The translations under genes were made by a program, and so were the position numbers. A DNA stretch of 64,000 nucleotides from Forficula auricularia. Taxonomy: Eukaryota; Arthropoda; Insecta; Dermaptera; Forficulidae. The notes below the pieces were generated by a model. The model saw only the letters and a list, made by a program, of their open reading frames with translations, ran no database searches and was not told where the DNA came from. This document shows, piece by piece, positions 46,401 through 58,086 of the stretch; within the stretch, counting starts at the first letter, position 1, and every line of letters starts with the position of its first letter. The stretch spans positions 12,794,863 to 12,858,862 of the forward strand of contig JALMQS010000055.1 of assembly GCA_024734495.1 (NCBI GenBank). Direction: 5' to 3'.

Positions 46401-49400
46401 CAAATGAAAGAATATTTGCAAAAGTATAAAAATTGTAGACTTTTAAAAAGTATTTACACGGAAAAAAATAGTAATTATCATAGGACAACTATCAACTCGG
46501 TCTTATAATTTGTAGATTGAATAGAAATTTAAAATAAAAAATTATCAAAAAAATCGAAGAGTACATACATACAGTTTCAAAAACAAGATTAAAATATTCA
46601 AATATTTTTTTTGTATTTTTTTCTATAAAGTATGTAAAAAAACAAAAATTTCAAAAAAAAAATTTGAATTTGGACTATTTTCGAAGAATTCATGAGCGAA
46701 AAACCGAAATTCGATTTCTTTTCAATCGGTGATCAAAAAATTTCAAAATTTACCAGGAAGTGTTTTTAGATGGGTACTAAAAAATATCAAAAAAATGAAG
46801 GAAATCAAAAATTTAAATTTTTCAAACCGTCCGATTTGGCGTGGAATGCCTCATATGTATCACTTATAAAAACTAATAACATATTTTTTTTATTTGTAAA
46901 GATATAAAAACTTAAAAAATTCCAATTGTATTTTCGCGGCCCCTCTACATCCTCTCTGCGGCCCCCCTGTTAAGAATCGCTGGCCTAGACAGTTGAACCA
47001 ATAATATTTTGGAATTAAATTTTTGGTTATAAGTAATAGGAAAATAACGTTTGCTAAATTTTCCCTTAAAATTAAATTGTGAAACCTACCTAGTAGTCTA
47101 ATTCTAATTTTATTAGATATATTTTACCTCGAACCAACACCATGGTCCCTGAATAAAAGCGGACTTGGTTGTTCTGAAATCAGGTATTTGTGAAAACTAG
47201 TAGTCTAGCTTTCATTTTATTTTAAGTCTACTTTGACATTAGATCTTCCTACCCTGTTTGACATGTCTGGTAGTAATTATTTCATTTTTTTCATCATAAT
47301 TGATTATAGCTACTATAAGTCTTGGTTTAATTTAAAATTCATTAAAAAATAAAAACAAGAAGAAGTCAGGTTTTTCTTATTCATCTCTTAACTCGTCAAA
47401 ATTTAATTCGTATTGCATTTAAACTGAAAAACAAAAACATATATTTTTTGTACCGTCCTGGAAAAATATAATGGAGACAAAAACATGATTTCAAGTTAAA
47501 TCAAAATATAGTTCCAAATACACTTTTATAGACAAAACAATTAAATCAAGTAATGGATGACTAAATCGATGCTTATTGTTTATTTTCATAAAATGTTTTT
47601 CTCATTATAAATTTATATATCATTGAACGGAAAATCACAAATAAATAAATTCTCGAATATCAAATGAATATTTTTTTAAATATTTTTTCGAATTGATAAG
47701 TTATCTTGAGATATACGATTCTTAATACTAGTAGAAATCGTATTTGAATCATGAAATGCGCAAAAAGACATAAAATTAAATCGTTTTAAATGCATTCTTA
47801 AAGAAAATATTTAAATTAACTAAATTTTGCATTAAAAAAAAATATTCATTGAAGAACTCCACAATCAGATATCAATAGATTATATATTTGATTAAAATAG
47901 ATATCCATTTATCCACTAACTTGATGAAAACAAATCGTTAATGTATCTTAAACAAGAATCAATTTTTTAAACATTTATTCAAATAATAAAGGCATTAAAA
48001 GATAGTTCTCAATAAGAGACGAATTTCTATTAATGGACCAATTGCCAACTTATTATTATTATTATTTTTTAATTTAATGAATTATATTTTATACTTTAAT
48101 GGAAATTCGTCCATTATTGAGTACTACCTTTTTTTAATCTACATTATTTCAGCACAACTTATTTAGTTTTATCAAAATTTCCAATGCTAACTACTACAAT
48201 ACTAACGTATGGAGAACGCCGTTCCCGCACTGGTTTTAAGAGTTTTTTTTTTTATTTTATCTATTTATTTTAGGGGTTGACAATTTTCAGCGTTCCCACA
48301 GTGCTAAATTTGCGATAACAACACTGTTTTCAAACTATAATTGTCTTTCTAATAAATCTAAATATTTCAAATTAATATTAAAAAATATTTTAGCTAAAAG
48401 TAAATTTTTTAAATATTCATGTTAGATATTTATATTAAGCCGAGATACAATCTGCAATTTATTCTTTAAAAATTAAAAATTCTTCCTACTCTCGACAAAA
48501 TATAATTTTAATGCATTATGCAAATTAATTTTTAAAACGTTTACTCATTGCAAGGTACTAGACTCTGTATATTTATCGGAAAAACCCTTAAGTGATTAAA
48601 ATTATATATATGTACTTCACTTTTTTCTTCTCCAAGTGTCATACTCAATTCCGAGCGTCGCCGATTACTGTGAAGAGTATCCTCTCCATTGTAATTTTCC
48701 TGTGGAAATTTTTCACAGGGGTGGTTCCCCATTGCCTCCCCCTCACTAATTTAAACATAAAATCTTTTAAAAAAATGTCTGACAATTACATATTTTCTTC
48801 ACTATCTTAGTTCTAAAGACAAATCAACATATTTTATATGTGACCTAATTGAATGTAATTCTATTTTATACATGATTTAGGCAGTTTCAGTTGAAATTAT
48901 CATCAATAGATAGTTTTAGCTAATAATATTTTATTATAATAGTAAATATCATCATTTTAAGTAAAATTAGAAACAAACATTCTTAAATGGCGAGAGCTCA
49001 AGCCCTACTCCGTTCCTTAGCTACTGTTATTAACATAAACAGAACACACTCAAATTTATTTTTATAAATTAAGTAAATTTTGGTACAAAATATTAAAAAA
49101 TTGTCTAAGTAATATTCTAAATTACATTGAAAAACAAAAAAATTATAAATTTAACTTATAAATAAATAATGTTAAGCTATTGATAATATAGTAATTACGA
49201 CTTCATCGTGGGTTGGACTTTGTATATAGGTCTGTTTAAAAATGATATAATTCTAATTTTTAATTAATAAATTTCGCAACATCTATTTATTATGTTTTTA
49301 AATAACCTAAAAATCTCTTTATTTATATGTACCAAAACCCGGCCTATTTAAATTTCATTTTTTTTAATGATAGAAATATTTTTTTTTTTTTTTTTTTGTG

Positions 49401-51670
49401 GCTTTTCGGCCTTGCCAACCATAAGCCAATTTACGATACAATATATTTTTTAAATTTTGTCTCTACACCGGGGGTCAGATTTTAGCCGAATGCCTCGAGT
49501 CGGATTCGAACTCGGTTCCACTTGGTTAGCAGGATGATACGCTACCGATTAGCCTATCCGACCCCCCAATGATAGAAATATAATTAAGATTACAAATTCT
49601 AAATAAATATCTGAATCTTGTATCCAGGAAAGAAAATAGCGGTCAAGTTCGGGACGAAATTAACATACCCTACTGTATCATACGAAGAGCCCATTCGGAA
49701 AGCACACAAATACAATCTAGTCTTATCAGCTAGACTTAGCTTAGTTTTTAGAATTGTAAATTCAACTATCTACCAAGTAGCTTTTTTTTAAATTAACTCT
49801 TGGGCTCTAATACAGAAAGAATGTAGTAGCTATGGATTATATTTCATTAGAATAATGATTTTATTGAATTTTTGTAATAATTCAATCATTCATTTACTCT
49901 GGTATAGCATACATCTGTTTGATATATTTTTTACTGAAAGTCAAGGGTAAAGAAATTTCTAATCTTTTTTGATTGCCTTCAAATGAAATATTTGTTTTTA
50001 AATCTCTTGCTGAATATCAATATGGGAAAAGTAAAAAAACAATTTCTTCTTGGCAAGAATATCAGAAGGTTCAAATAACAACATCGGAAAATTTATTATC
50101 GTGTATGTTTATAGAAATATAATTTCAATATCAAATATAATTTGTTGTATATAGTTACTCTGGATATCAAACAATTGACAAACAACTTTAGTTAATTGTA
50201 GATTGTAATTTTATGTTTTTAGTTGAATTTGTTTTTTGCAATATAAAACTATTTTTCTTTAAAAAAAAAAATTAAAAATAACAAATTGTATGTTACTTAG
50301 CATATTAAATAAATTAATCGAGTAAAATTTTGTTGCGAATGTCTAATAATTTATTTTCCAATTAAATTCAGACTTAGTTTAAAAAACTCGTTTATGTAGT
50401 TTTTTGTTTTAGCAATAATTCTTCCTTGTTCTTATAAATGGAAGGAATGAAAAATCACATCTTTAGAATAAATTAAAAGAAATACATACTATATTTGCCA
50501 AATAGCTGATAAATTAATCATCAAGCTCTTTCCAAACCACAAATTTAAATATGACTTGTATGGGTCTTAATATTAGTAATATTTATTTCTTTGTTAGTTT
50601 TTGCACAATTAAAATTAATTTTATTAATAATATTTTTTTTAAAAATTTTAATTTTAAATTAACACATCGAAAATTATATTTCTTTGGCATGAAATTTTTA
50701 TCAAATGAATAGATTCGTATGATAATTCTGAATCTGGATACATCTTGAACAACATGAATAATTTTAGTTAAATATTCTCATGATAAAAATTATTCTTTTA
50801 TAAAATACTAAAAATAATATACTATTATATATAAATGACAATTTTCCAAATTAGATATGAAAAATGGAAATCTAATTATTATAAATTTCTTAATAAAAAA
50901 AAATTATTTCTTAACTTTACGATAAAACTTTCTCAATACAAAATTTTACTCTCAGAAAAGAAACTGAGGTTTAATTCAATTTCAATGATGAAATTACTGG
51001 AATATCAACTTTCAAACCATGTTAATTTGATTTAAATCTTTGTTGGGAATCCAATAAACTAGATCGGAAGTTTCTCCTGAGAGGTTCTACTTCCTTTTGC
51101 TCAGCATGTTTGTTTGGTTGCAGGGTCTATTGCTGCTGGTGGTCTCTGTGGCGGTCGTTTTCGCTGAAGGCGAAGTCGAAGCGCCGGTGAAACGGGGCGC
51201 GGTCATTGCTCCAAATTGAAGCCTATGCCTCCTCATATGGTCAAGAAACAGTAGTAGCCGCTGCCTCTGGGCATCACTTACCACCAGTACAACAAGCATT
51301 ACCCATTTCGCAGACCATCGAGATAACGAAACCTGTGGCTGTGCCGGTGGTACGATACGTGGGAGTTCGAATTCCCCAACCGTATGCAGTGCAGGTTCCA
51401 CATCCAGTGCCAGTGGCTGTTCCTCATGCAGTTCCAATCCATATTCCTGTACCACATCCGGTGCCCGTTACAATCATTAAGACGGTAGAGGTCCCCGTAG
51501 AGAAACCCGTACCATACCCTGTTGAAAAACCCGTGCCCTACCCTGTTGTCCATCATGTACCTATCCACGTGGAGAAACCAGTCCCTGTGCATGTCCCCAA
51601 GCCTGTACCAGTGCCAGTGCCAGTCTACAAAGTCATTCATCATTACACGAAAAAAGGATGGTGGTGGTAA
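43412..51670 (+). CDS. Val/Pro/His-rich secreted cuticle-type protein; two exons, one-base frameshift
   Basis: Exon 1 coding is 43412-43423 (ATG GAA TTT AAG, in GCCATGG context) followed by GTACGT. The intron is 43424-51123, ending TTGGTTGCAG. Exon 2 is 51124-51670 with TAA at 51668. Joined in phase 0 the start reads MEFK + GLLLLVVSVAVVFA, a clear signal peptide, then EGEVEAPVKR. Exon 2 switches from frame 1 to frame 2 between 51191 and 51217: frame 1 meets TGA at 51217, while frame 2 is open to the end. One surplus base (in GGGG at 51194-51197 or AAA at 51213-51215) explains this. The remainder (about 185 residues in all) is low-complexity: VPV, VPH, EKPVPYPV and HVPIHV repeats and a C-terminal YTKKGWWW. 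Such composition is known from insect low-complexity cuticle or matrix proteins; the exact role is unknown. Assembly error or recent pseudogene are both possible. Confidence 0.72.
43960..44735 (-). mobile_element. CCGACTTC foldback element, copy 3
   Basis: Minus-orientation hairpin (44343-44735, CCGACTTCAAAAAATAAAAT to GAAGTCG) with conserved loop at 44508-44560. The unpaired flank at 43960-44340 matches copy 2 and copy 5 (GAACCGATTTTGATGATT-type, GAATTTCTCTATTTATGAAT), but in the other relative orientation, so this copy is rearranged. Confidence 0.65.
44780..44925. repeat. GCCGAGAG-family foldback copy without ribozyme
   Basis: A GGAGACAATAAAAGATTG block, a short AT spacer, then an inverted ACACTCTTTTATTGTCTCC block and the terminal CTGCTACTCTCGGCAAAA. 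The same layout is at 462-600. The central hammerhead segment is absent. Confidence 0.6.
46092..46982. mobile_element. Non-autonomous hAT element with exact 8-bp TSD
   Basis: Ends CAGTGGTTCTTAACC and GTTAAGAATCGCTG. GCCTAGAC flanks both sides (46084-46091, 46983-46990). Subterminal GCGGCCCCC repeats near both ends. An A18-20 run lies at 46229-46248. No transposase frame in the 891 bp. Confidence 0.85.
48004..48135. repeat. Small foldback
   Basis: Arms GTTCTCAATAAGAGACGAAT and ATTCGTCCATTATTGAGTAC surround an ATT-rich loop. Probably a MITE; target duplication not resolved. Confidence 0.5.
49380..49567 (-). mobile_element. tRNA-derived SINE with 14-bp TSD
   Basis: Minus strand: head GGGGGGTCGGATAGGCTAAT with A-box-like TAGGCTAATCGG and B-box-like GAGTTCGAATCC, a short body with GGCAAGGCCGAAAAGCCAC, then a poly(A) tail (poly-T at 49379-49397 on the plus strand). 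AATGATAGAAATAT flanks both ends (49366-49379 and 49568-49581), an exact 14-bp target duplication of LINE-type retrotransposition. The anticodon arm is not tRNA-like. The insertion looks recent. Confidence 0.85.
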
Positions 51671-51867
51671 GATCACGACTTGTTTTACTTAAATTTTAAT
51701 TTTTTCAATCAAAACATACTATAACTATTAGTACCTTGACACTTCAATTCACATTTCTGTCTAATTTGCATTCATTTCTTAACTAGCCTACCTATTTTGA
51801 TTATTTGAACACAAGCTTTGATATTATTTATTGGATTCAAATTAGTAGCATTATATCAAAATTAGAG
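51671..51867 (+). other. 3' flank of gene 2
   Basis: AT-rich. No clear AATAAA within the first 150 bases after the stop, so the cleavage site is not placed. Confidence 0.4.
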
Positions 51868-52250
51868 GTAACAAATCGGAGGAAAAAATGAAACAATTAA
51901 ACACCGTGTTAAATCATAAGACCAATTGCAACGTTTCGCCAATTTATTGTGGCTTCATCAGGCTCTTGATCAAATTTTTAAAACACTTCGTCATTCAATT
52001 TTTTTTGCTAATTAGAATACATATACATAACAATATGAATACATTTATTTATATAACACCATTGATTCTCTAAACAATCAATGGTGTTATATTAATAAAT
52101 GTATTCATATTGTTATGTATATGTATTCTAATTAGCAAGAAAAAAATGAATGACGAAGTGTTTTAAAATTTGACCAAGAAGCCACAATAAAATTAATCGT
52201 ATGATTGAACACGGTGTTTAATTGTTTTCTTTTTTCTTCGGATTTGTTAC
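51868..52250. mobile_element. Palindromic hammerhead-bearing element
   Basis: Arms of ~180 bp meet near 52070 (AATCAATGGTGTTATA). The outer ends are AACAAATCGGAGGAAAAAAT and TTTCTTCGGATTTGTTAC. The left arm has a hammerhead motif at 51930-51961; the right arm copy (near 52185) has lost it. It sits 200 bases downstream of gene 2. Chance frame 51888-52073 not real. Confidence 0.7.
51930..51961 (-). ncRNA. Hammerhead ribozyme motif, complete core
   Basis: Minus strand: CTGATGA, extra A, helix II GCCA, loop CAATAAAT, TGGC, then GAAACGTT. All core residues are present; the cleavage triplet would be GTT. Helix III is minimal ACGT. Confidence 0.6.
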
Positions 52251-52254
52251 ATAT

Positions 52255-53055
52255 TGATAATGGAACTGAACAATAATAATGATTATATATAATTGACTCC
52301 TACATATTCTAATTGTAAATAATACTAATTATTTCATCTTTATAAGAATTGATTGAATTAACCTTACTATTTTATTGGATATTTAAATATTTGCCTCTGA
52401 AATTTGATTACGCTATCCACGATAACACTAGAATGGAAGCTTGTAAAAAGGTTTTAATTCCAAATTGTTTGTATTTTCAATTAAAAATTTAAATAGATTT
52501 TGCGATTTCTAACTTCCCAGATTTCAGATTATAAACGAATACAATCACAAAAATATTTAGTTTATGATGTGATGTCCGTATCAATCTTTAAGGAAAATTA
52601 TTATACTTTAAAAACTAATAAACGGTATATTTTAATTTTAATTTTGATCTCCAGTAAATAGACAGCTGACTTTTTGAATGAACATGCTTCTATCCAACTA
52701 TTGATAGCTTTCGAGTTCACAACTATTCAAATGATTCTTAGAATCTACAATTGATGCCAGTTCTATTTTATCCCAACTCTTTTTTTCGATTTTAAATTGT
52801 TTTTATTCAGTAATGTATACCTATTTTGTCTCTTAATAAAACAACAAAAAATTAGTTATAGTTTAAAAGGCTAGACAGGATATCTGGGGATTTCATTAAA
52901 TATTTTACTAAATAAATACCAAAATGTTCAGCCTTTCTCACTACTCGAACCTAGATAGTAAATTTCATTATTCAATCTTATAGTTCTAAATTTGATTCAT
53001 GATTTATATTTATATAGGGTTTAATTATTAGGAAAAATAAAACATTATAAATCTT
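52255..53055. other. No gene seen
   Basis: AT-rich DNA without supported features, ending in a (TA)n run at 53071-53092. Confidence 0.4.
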
Positions 53056-53173
53056 ATATTATTAAATGTATTATATATATATATATATATATGTTCAGTA
53101 AGGCTTCCGCCGATAGGTTCTATGTCATTAGAAGTTTTTCGGGGTTCTCCGCGTGGGTTTGAGAGTTTTACTC

Positions 53174-53208
53174 GACGTTTCAGCTCTCCTTTTGGAGCCA
53201 TTTTCAAG
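53174..53208 (-). ncRNA. Degenerate hammerhead-like motif, left arm
   Basis: Minus strand: CTTGAAAAT in place of CTGANGA plus one base, helix II GGCTCC with GGAGAGC (wobbled), then TGAAACGTC. The first core strand is not functional. Confidence 0.35.
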
Positions 53209-53509
53209 AGAGGGGTGGGTGGACTACGTGGTCTTAACCTTGTAGTCCATGGTTCGTTTTGGAGGGTGTCTTCCGAGTGAATTTCTTCAGTCGGAAGGTT
53301 GGGTAGATTTTGATATTTAGGAAGTTTTGGGTGTTTTGTGGTTGAAGGTGTATTGTATATAATGTAAGTAATACACCTTCAACCACAAACACCTAAAACT
53401 TCCTAAATATCCAAATCTACCCAACCTTCCGAATGAAGAAATTCACTCAAGACACCTCAGACGAACCATGGACTACAAGAGTTAAGACCACGTAGACCAC
53501 CCACCCTCT

Positions 53510-53544
53510 CTTGAAAATGGCTCCAAAAGGAGAGCCGAAACGTC
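53510..53544 (+). ncRNA. Degenerate hammerhead-like motif, right arm
   Basis: CTTGAAAAT, then GGCTCC, loop AAAA, GGAGAGCC and GAAACGTC. Helix II and the GAAA/GTC half are intact; the CTGANGA strand is not. Confidence 0.35.
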
Positions 53545-53639
53545 GAGTAAAACTCTCAAACCCACGCAGAGAAACCCGAAAACTTCTAATGACATATGTA
53601 TATATATACAATCGGGTTCTCGAAAACGGCTCTAACGAT

Positions 53640-53880
53640 TTCACTAAAAATTGGTGTAAGTACATATCAAGTATCATGAGTTGTGTCAAATTTTTAATTC
53701 GATTGAAATAAAGGAAGGGGGTGTAAATAAGTCATGTCGCAAAATAAATATTTTAATCGTTCATATCTCGTCTTCGGTAAGTCGCAGAGTCTTGGCATTT
53801 GAAACTTAAGTTATTAAGAGGCAGCAAGTTACCGAGCATCGCTCGGTGCTCCAGGAACTTTTTAGCTATGAGAACAATTT
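53640..53880 (+). repeat. Interspersed repeat fragment shared with 9.2 kb
   Basis: CGATTGAAATAAAGGAAGGG followed by GTGTAAAT and a GTCGCAGAGTC block. The first part matches 9245-9320. It ends in ACCGAGCATCGCTCGGTG, a short perfect hairpin at 53831-53848. Confidence 0.5.
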
Positions 53881-53889
53881 TATACTTAA

Positions 53890-54880
53890 AATTTTTTTAA
53901 ATTTAATTCATGTCAATGAAATTTATTTTTAATAAGATTAAAAAACTACTCAATCTTATAAAGATGAAATAATTAGTATAAATTACAATAGGCAATACGC
54001 AAATTTAAATAATAAGTTGCCTTGGATCGGTATCTATAAATGTTTCATGAGCTATTTAATTAATTCTCAATATCTTAATCGGTATGCTATAGGAGAAATG
54101 AAGAAAAAAATAAGTGACATTTCTGAACTTCATAGTTTTTATATCGTACTGCATAAATGAACTTGTAGATTGTTTACAGTCTTAGTTGATAGCTTGTAGA
54201 ATATAAATTTAAGACTCCCAATTCATTTTCAGGAGAAGACAGCATCTATTAATCAAATTATAAAGACATTTTTTTAAGACTTATGTTTTTGAAAATTCCT
54301 TTATTATTTGAAATCCGTGCATGTGTTTCAAAATTTGTTGTTAGGACGAGATTTAAGCTTAAGCACATTACGTCAAAGTGAGGGAAGCTAATTTTAAAAG
54401 TCTTTTTAACATGGAAATAGCTTAAAAAATGAAATCTTTACTGATAAAGCAAAAAACAGAAAATTTTGTTTAGCATAAATAGTTTTCAAAATATTAAAAT
54501 TTTGTTCAAACTTAGGAAACGCGGTTTTTTTTTATAGTGAAACATTATAAAAATTATATTAGGTTGAAGTTGATGGTGGTGTTTCACAAAGAGTCTTTAC
54601 CATATCAAACGATCCTAGAAAAAAAATATTTTCCACGCAATTAATGTAAGCTAAAACCCCCTATATACTGGGCTATTGTGGGGTTTTCTAACAAAATGTA
54701 TAAATCGACCTGAAATTTTTAAATTGCGTTAACTCTAGACGATTTGAAAATAAAATCGTAAATGTATATATCATTTTAAAGGAAATTGAATGCTCTACAA
54801 CTTCTTTCCTGAAGACTTTTACTGTAAAACGAAAGGCTGAGGTGCTAGAGGCAAAAGTTTGACGAAAAATATAGGAAATT
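53890..54880. other. No gene seen
   Basis: AT-rich. No supported feature. Confidence 0.4.
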
Positions 54881-54885
54881 TTATT

Positions 54886-55617
54886 TTTTATTTTACCATA
54901 CAGGGTATGGTCAAGTATTGTAATCGTGCATGAAAAAAGTGATTTTTTTCTTCTTTTTTTCGAAATATCTCAAAAACGGCTGAAACTATTTTGATTAAAA
55001 AAATTTAGCGAAACCATGGCATTTCGCTCTACAAAAAAGCCCTAATAAGTGAACATCGAAAAAATTACATTTTTCGAGATAATAATTGTTTTGTCAAAAT
55101 GTCTATTAGTTAGTCTGTCTGGTTGTCTGGTTGTTTGTCTGTGCGTTGCCAAATTTTTGTGAACGTACTAGCTCAAAAACTAGTGTGAATATCGAAACCA
55201 AATTGCACACGTAATTTTGGTTCATTGAGATTAAGAGCTGATTAGATTTTGGTGCATATCGACCCAAGGGAGGGGGGGGGGGGTAAAAATTAAAAATCTT
55301 GGCCATTTACCAAACTCAACCAAATTTTGTATACATAATCAGTGGAACCCCAGAAGTCTAAAAATGCAAAAACTAACCGCCCAAAATGGGGGGAGGGGGT
55401 CAAAAAATGAAAATATAAGCTCTTGTACCAAACTCAACCAAATTTTGTATACATAATCAGTGGGCCCCCAGGAGTCTAAAAATGCAAAAACTAACCCCCT
55501 ACCCTACATGATTATAAATAATTTTATTAAATATTAAATTTAAGTGAGGGGCCAGGTTGTATGGTAAAGTCAAGTGCATGGCCACATCAGAACACTTCAG
55601 CTTATTTTCATACATAA
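54886..55617 (+). mobile_element. TTTTTACTTTACC family, full copy
   Basis: Starts TTATTTTACCATACAGGG with the terminal hairpin, has GCGAAACCATGGCATTTCGC, microsatellite near 55105-55140, ATCGACCCAAGGGAGG and two AACTCAACCAAATTTTGTA units. Ends near CAGCTTATTTTCA. ~732 bp. Confidence 0.75.
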
Positions 55618-55689
55618 ACGATATTCGCGGGCAAATATCTCAAAAACCATAAAGAATAGAGAAAATTAAATAGAAGCAATCTTATAGTA

Positions 55690-56250
55690 AACTAGCTGCA
55701 AGGCACGCCCCCTGGACCCCCAGCCCTTGAACCCCACCCTCACCCCCCACTCCCACCCAGCACCACGCCCCCAACCCCTCCAGCACCCCCACCCCTGCAC
55801 CATGCATCCGTTTCCCCCTTTTTGGGTGGTTTTTTGGGGAAATTTTTTTAAACAAAAGTTGTCAGAAATCACATCCCCTACAACTTTGTTTATTATAAAA
55901 TTTACCGTAGGGTTAATAGTTTAGGAGTTATTTGATAATTTTCATTCGTGCGCCCCCCCAAACCCCCTTCTGGGGTCTAAATATCAAAACGTTATATAGC
56001 TAAAAACGTAAGTTAGAAGACATCTGATGTAAATATGAAATTTCATAATAATCCCTTAAGCAGTTTTTACGTGAATCGTGAGCAACTTTTCGGAAACGAC
56101 GGAACAAGACAGACAGACAGACATACATACATACAGACAGGAATTTTGTTGAGGGTGTTTTCGTTCATAACTTTGCTTGAAACGTGTGCAACCAAAATTT
56201 GGCGTGATTTGAACCAATGTACAGACAAAACCTTAATTTTATATACATAG
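55690..56250 (+). repeat. C-rich tract and (ACAGACAT)n microsatellite element
   Basis: A ~120-bp tract (55700-55820) is almost free of G on the plus strand. It is followed by a phrase with TTGGGTGGTTTTTTGGGG and, at 56106-56135, an ACAGACAGACATACATA run ending in TTTTATATACATAG. This looks like the end of an insect interspersed element with an internal microsatellite. Opposite-strand Gly/Trp-rich frames are artefacts of base composition. Confidence 0.45.
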
Positions 56251-56569
56251 ATTTATTTTGCTAAGAGTAACTTTTTTCCTACGACCTACCGTTTTTGAGA
56301 TATAAGCAAAAAATCAAATACGGGACATTTCCACCCCCCTTCCACCCCTATGTCCGGTAGCTAGGACTAGGGACTTTTAGTATTTTTACCTCCTAACTAG
56401 CCCAAGCACATTCCCCTCGGTTTTCTATAACCCATTCGTTGACTGGATTATATATACAGAGAGAGAGAAACCCCTCTTTACTTCCAAAATTTGCATTTGT
56501 ACCCTACTTGATTTAATTTACCTCGGTTCGCCGACACCTGCCGAGTCTTGATTTTATTATAAATGTAAT

Positions 56570-57117
56570 CTTTTTATTTATGAATTTTCCATTGGGTTCA
56601 GTCTAGCTTCTGATTGGTTCCGTTTTTTTCATTGGTATTGGACCTTTTTTTATATGTTTGTTCAGGCATAACTTCTTTGTTTATGAACCGATTTTAATGA
56701 TTCTTTTTTATCGGAAAGAGGGTACCGTAGGGGTGGTAAACAAATAAAATAATAATATGTAACTTAAAAATAAAATAAAATACACTAAAAGGTATAAAAT
56801 AATTATTATCTTATTTAGTTACAACTAAATGAAGAAATATTACCATGAAATTACTTTTTGAAGTCGGTGCCAAACATATATACATTTTATGAATCGCACT
56901 CGACGGATCTTACTTAGAACGTTTGGCGGGTACGCTCGCTTATAGGTATAGTTTGTTTGGCACCGACTTCAAAAAGTGATTTCATGTTAATATTTCGTCA
57001 TTTAGTTTTAACTAAATATGATAATAATTATTTTATACCTTTTAGTGTATTTTATTTGATTTTTAAGTTATTATTATTTTATTTGTTGTAGTATCTAATT
57101 TTTTTGAAGTCGGTTTT
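56570..57117 (+). mobile_element. CCGACTTC foldback element, copy 4
   Basis: Unpaired flank with GAACCGATTTTAATGATTCT, then the hairpin with conserved loop (56890-56945, CGCACTCGACGGATCTTACT) closing at TTTTTGAAGTCGG (57105). The inner end of the left arm is shortened. Confidence 0.7.
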
Positions 57118-57119
57118 AT

Positions 57120-58078
57120 TTATTCTTTTATAAAAATTATTCATGTTACAATCTTACGAAAAAATCCTGGACAAGACTCTGTAATTACATTATAATTTCA
57201 AATTTGCTGATGTAACAGTGTATAATTTGTTTTTAAATCTTATTCGAAATTAGGATTCTTATTGACAATTTAACTTGAGTACCTACTTATGATTAATTAT
57301 TTATTTTTTATTCTTCAACAACACTCTTAATCCATTAAGATACTAATTTACAAATTTAAAATTTTTAATATTATTATCATGTTTTTAGTAATTGACAATT
57401 CATTTTTTTCAATCTCAATATACAAATTTATTATTCGAATCTTTTTTTCTTTTACATTTGCAAATTTCAATAATGTTCTTGAGTAAAACCTTTATTTCTC
57501 GTTTACCTCTTTTTGAAATCGGGGTTTATATAATAGAAATGACTTCTATCTTAGAGGTCATCTTTGTGACAGAAAGTAACCTTTGCTTAAAACGAGAAAC
57601 AGATATTTATAATATATATTATAATTAACTTACCAATTAACAATAATATAATTAATTATATATAGTTAAATTTGTATTATTCATTTATTGGGGAATCTCG
57701 TTCTTCACGATTTATTGTTATAATCAAAGATTTTATAAAGTTTTGTAAACTCTTTTTGATTATAAAAACAATAAAATTCGACACCCATATAAAACTAATA
57801 TTTTCTCGATAAATAAAATATTTGCCCATGAAAATTTTAACACTAATTAAAAGCTTTGTTGAAAATATTTAATATGTATTTCCCAAGGCCAAAGAGGGTA
57901 AGTTTTCAAAGATTGATTCTTAATTTAAGACAGACCCCATTTTTATCTTTTTAGTTCATTTTAATTTTTTTTTATTTTTTATTTGAACTCTACGTCACAT
58001 CAGTGAATCTAGTTTTGTCCATAACATTTTACTTCAGCAGGTTGCCTACCGGGCAGGCTGACGTATTACATTAAGAAG
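57120..58078. other. No gene seen
   Basis: AT-rich. The frame 57392-57628 has no motif. Confidence 0.4.
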
Positions 58079-58086
58079 GTCTAAAT

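Larger units (their letters stand above)
43424..51123 (+). other. 7.7-kb intron of gene 2, transposon-rich
   Basis: Contains a CCGACTTC foldback (43960-44735), a GCCGAGAG-family copy (44780-44925), a hAT element (46092-46982), a small foldback (48004-48130) and a SINE (49380-49567). The remaining stretches (44930-46080, 46990-48000, 48140-49360, 49590-51050) are AT-rich with no supported gene. Confidence 0.6.
53125..53600. mobile_element. Palindromic element with degenerate hammerhead motifs in both arms
   Basis: Outer arms share AGAAGTTTTCGGGTTTCT-type sequence, then GGGTTTGAGAGTTTTACTCG. The centre is near 53365, between GGTGTATTGTATATAATG and AATACACCTTCAACCACAA. The motifs at 53174-53208 (minus) and 53510-53544 (plus) are inverted copies. 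The open frames here are shadows of the palindrome. Confidence 0.65.

Noticed and set aside
51087..51676. Two long minus-strand frames opposite the Val/Pro/His exon
   Set aside because: They are antisense shadows of the repetitive coding exon (Trp/His/Tyr-rich, no start context or splice signals).
55666..55872. Gly/Trp-rich minus-strand frame
   Set aside because: Product of the C-rich tract on the plus strand; no other support.
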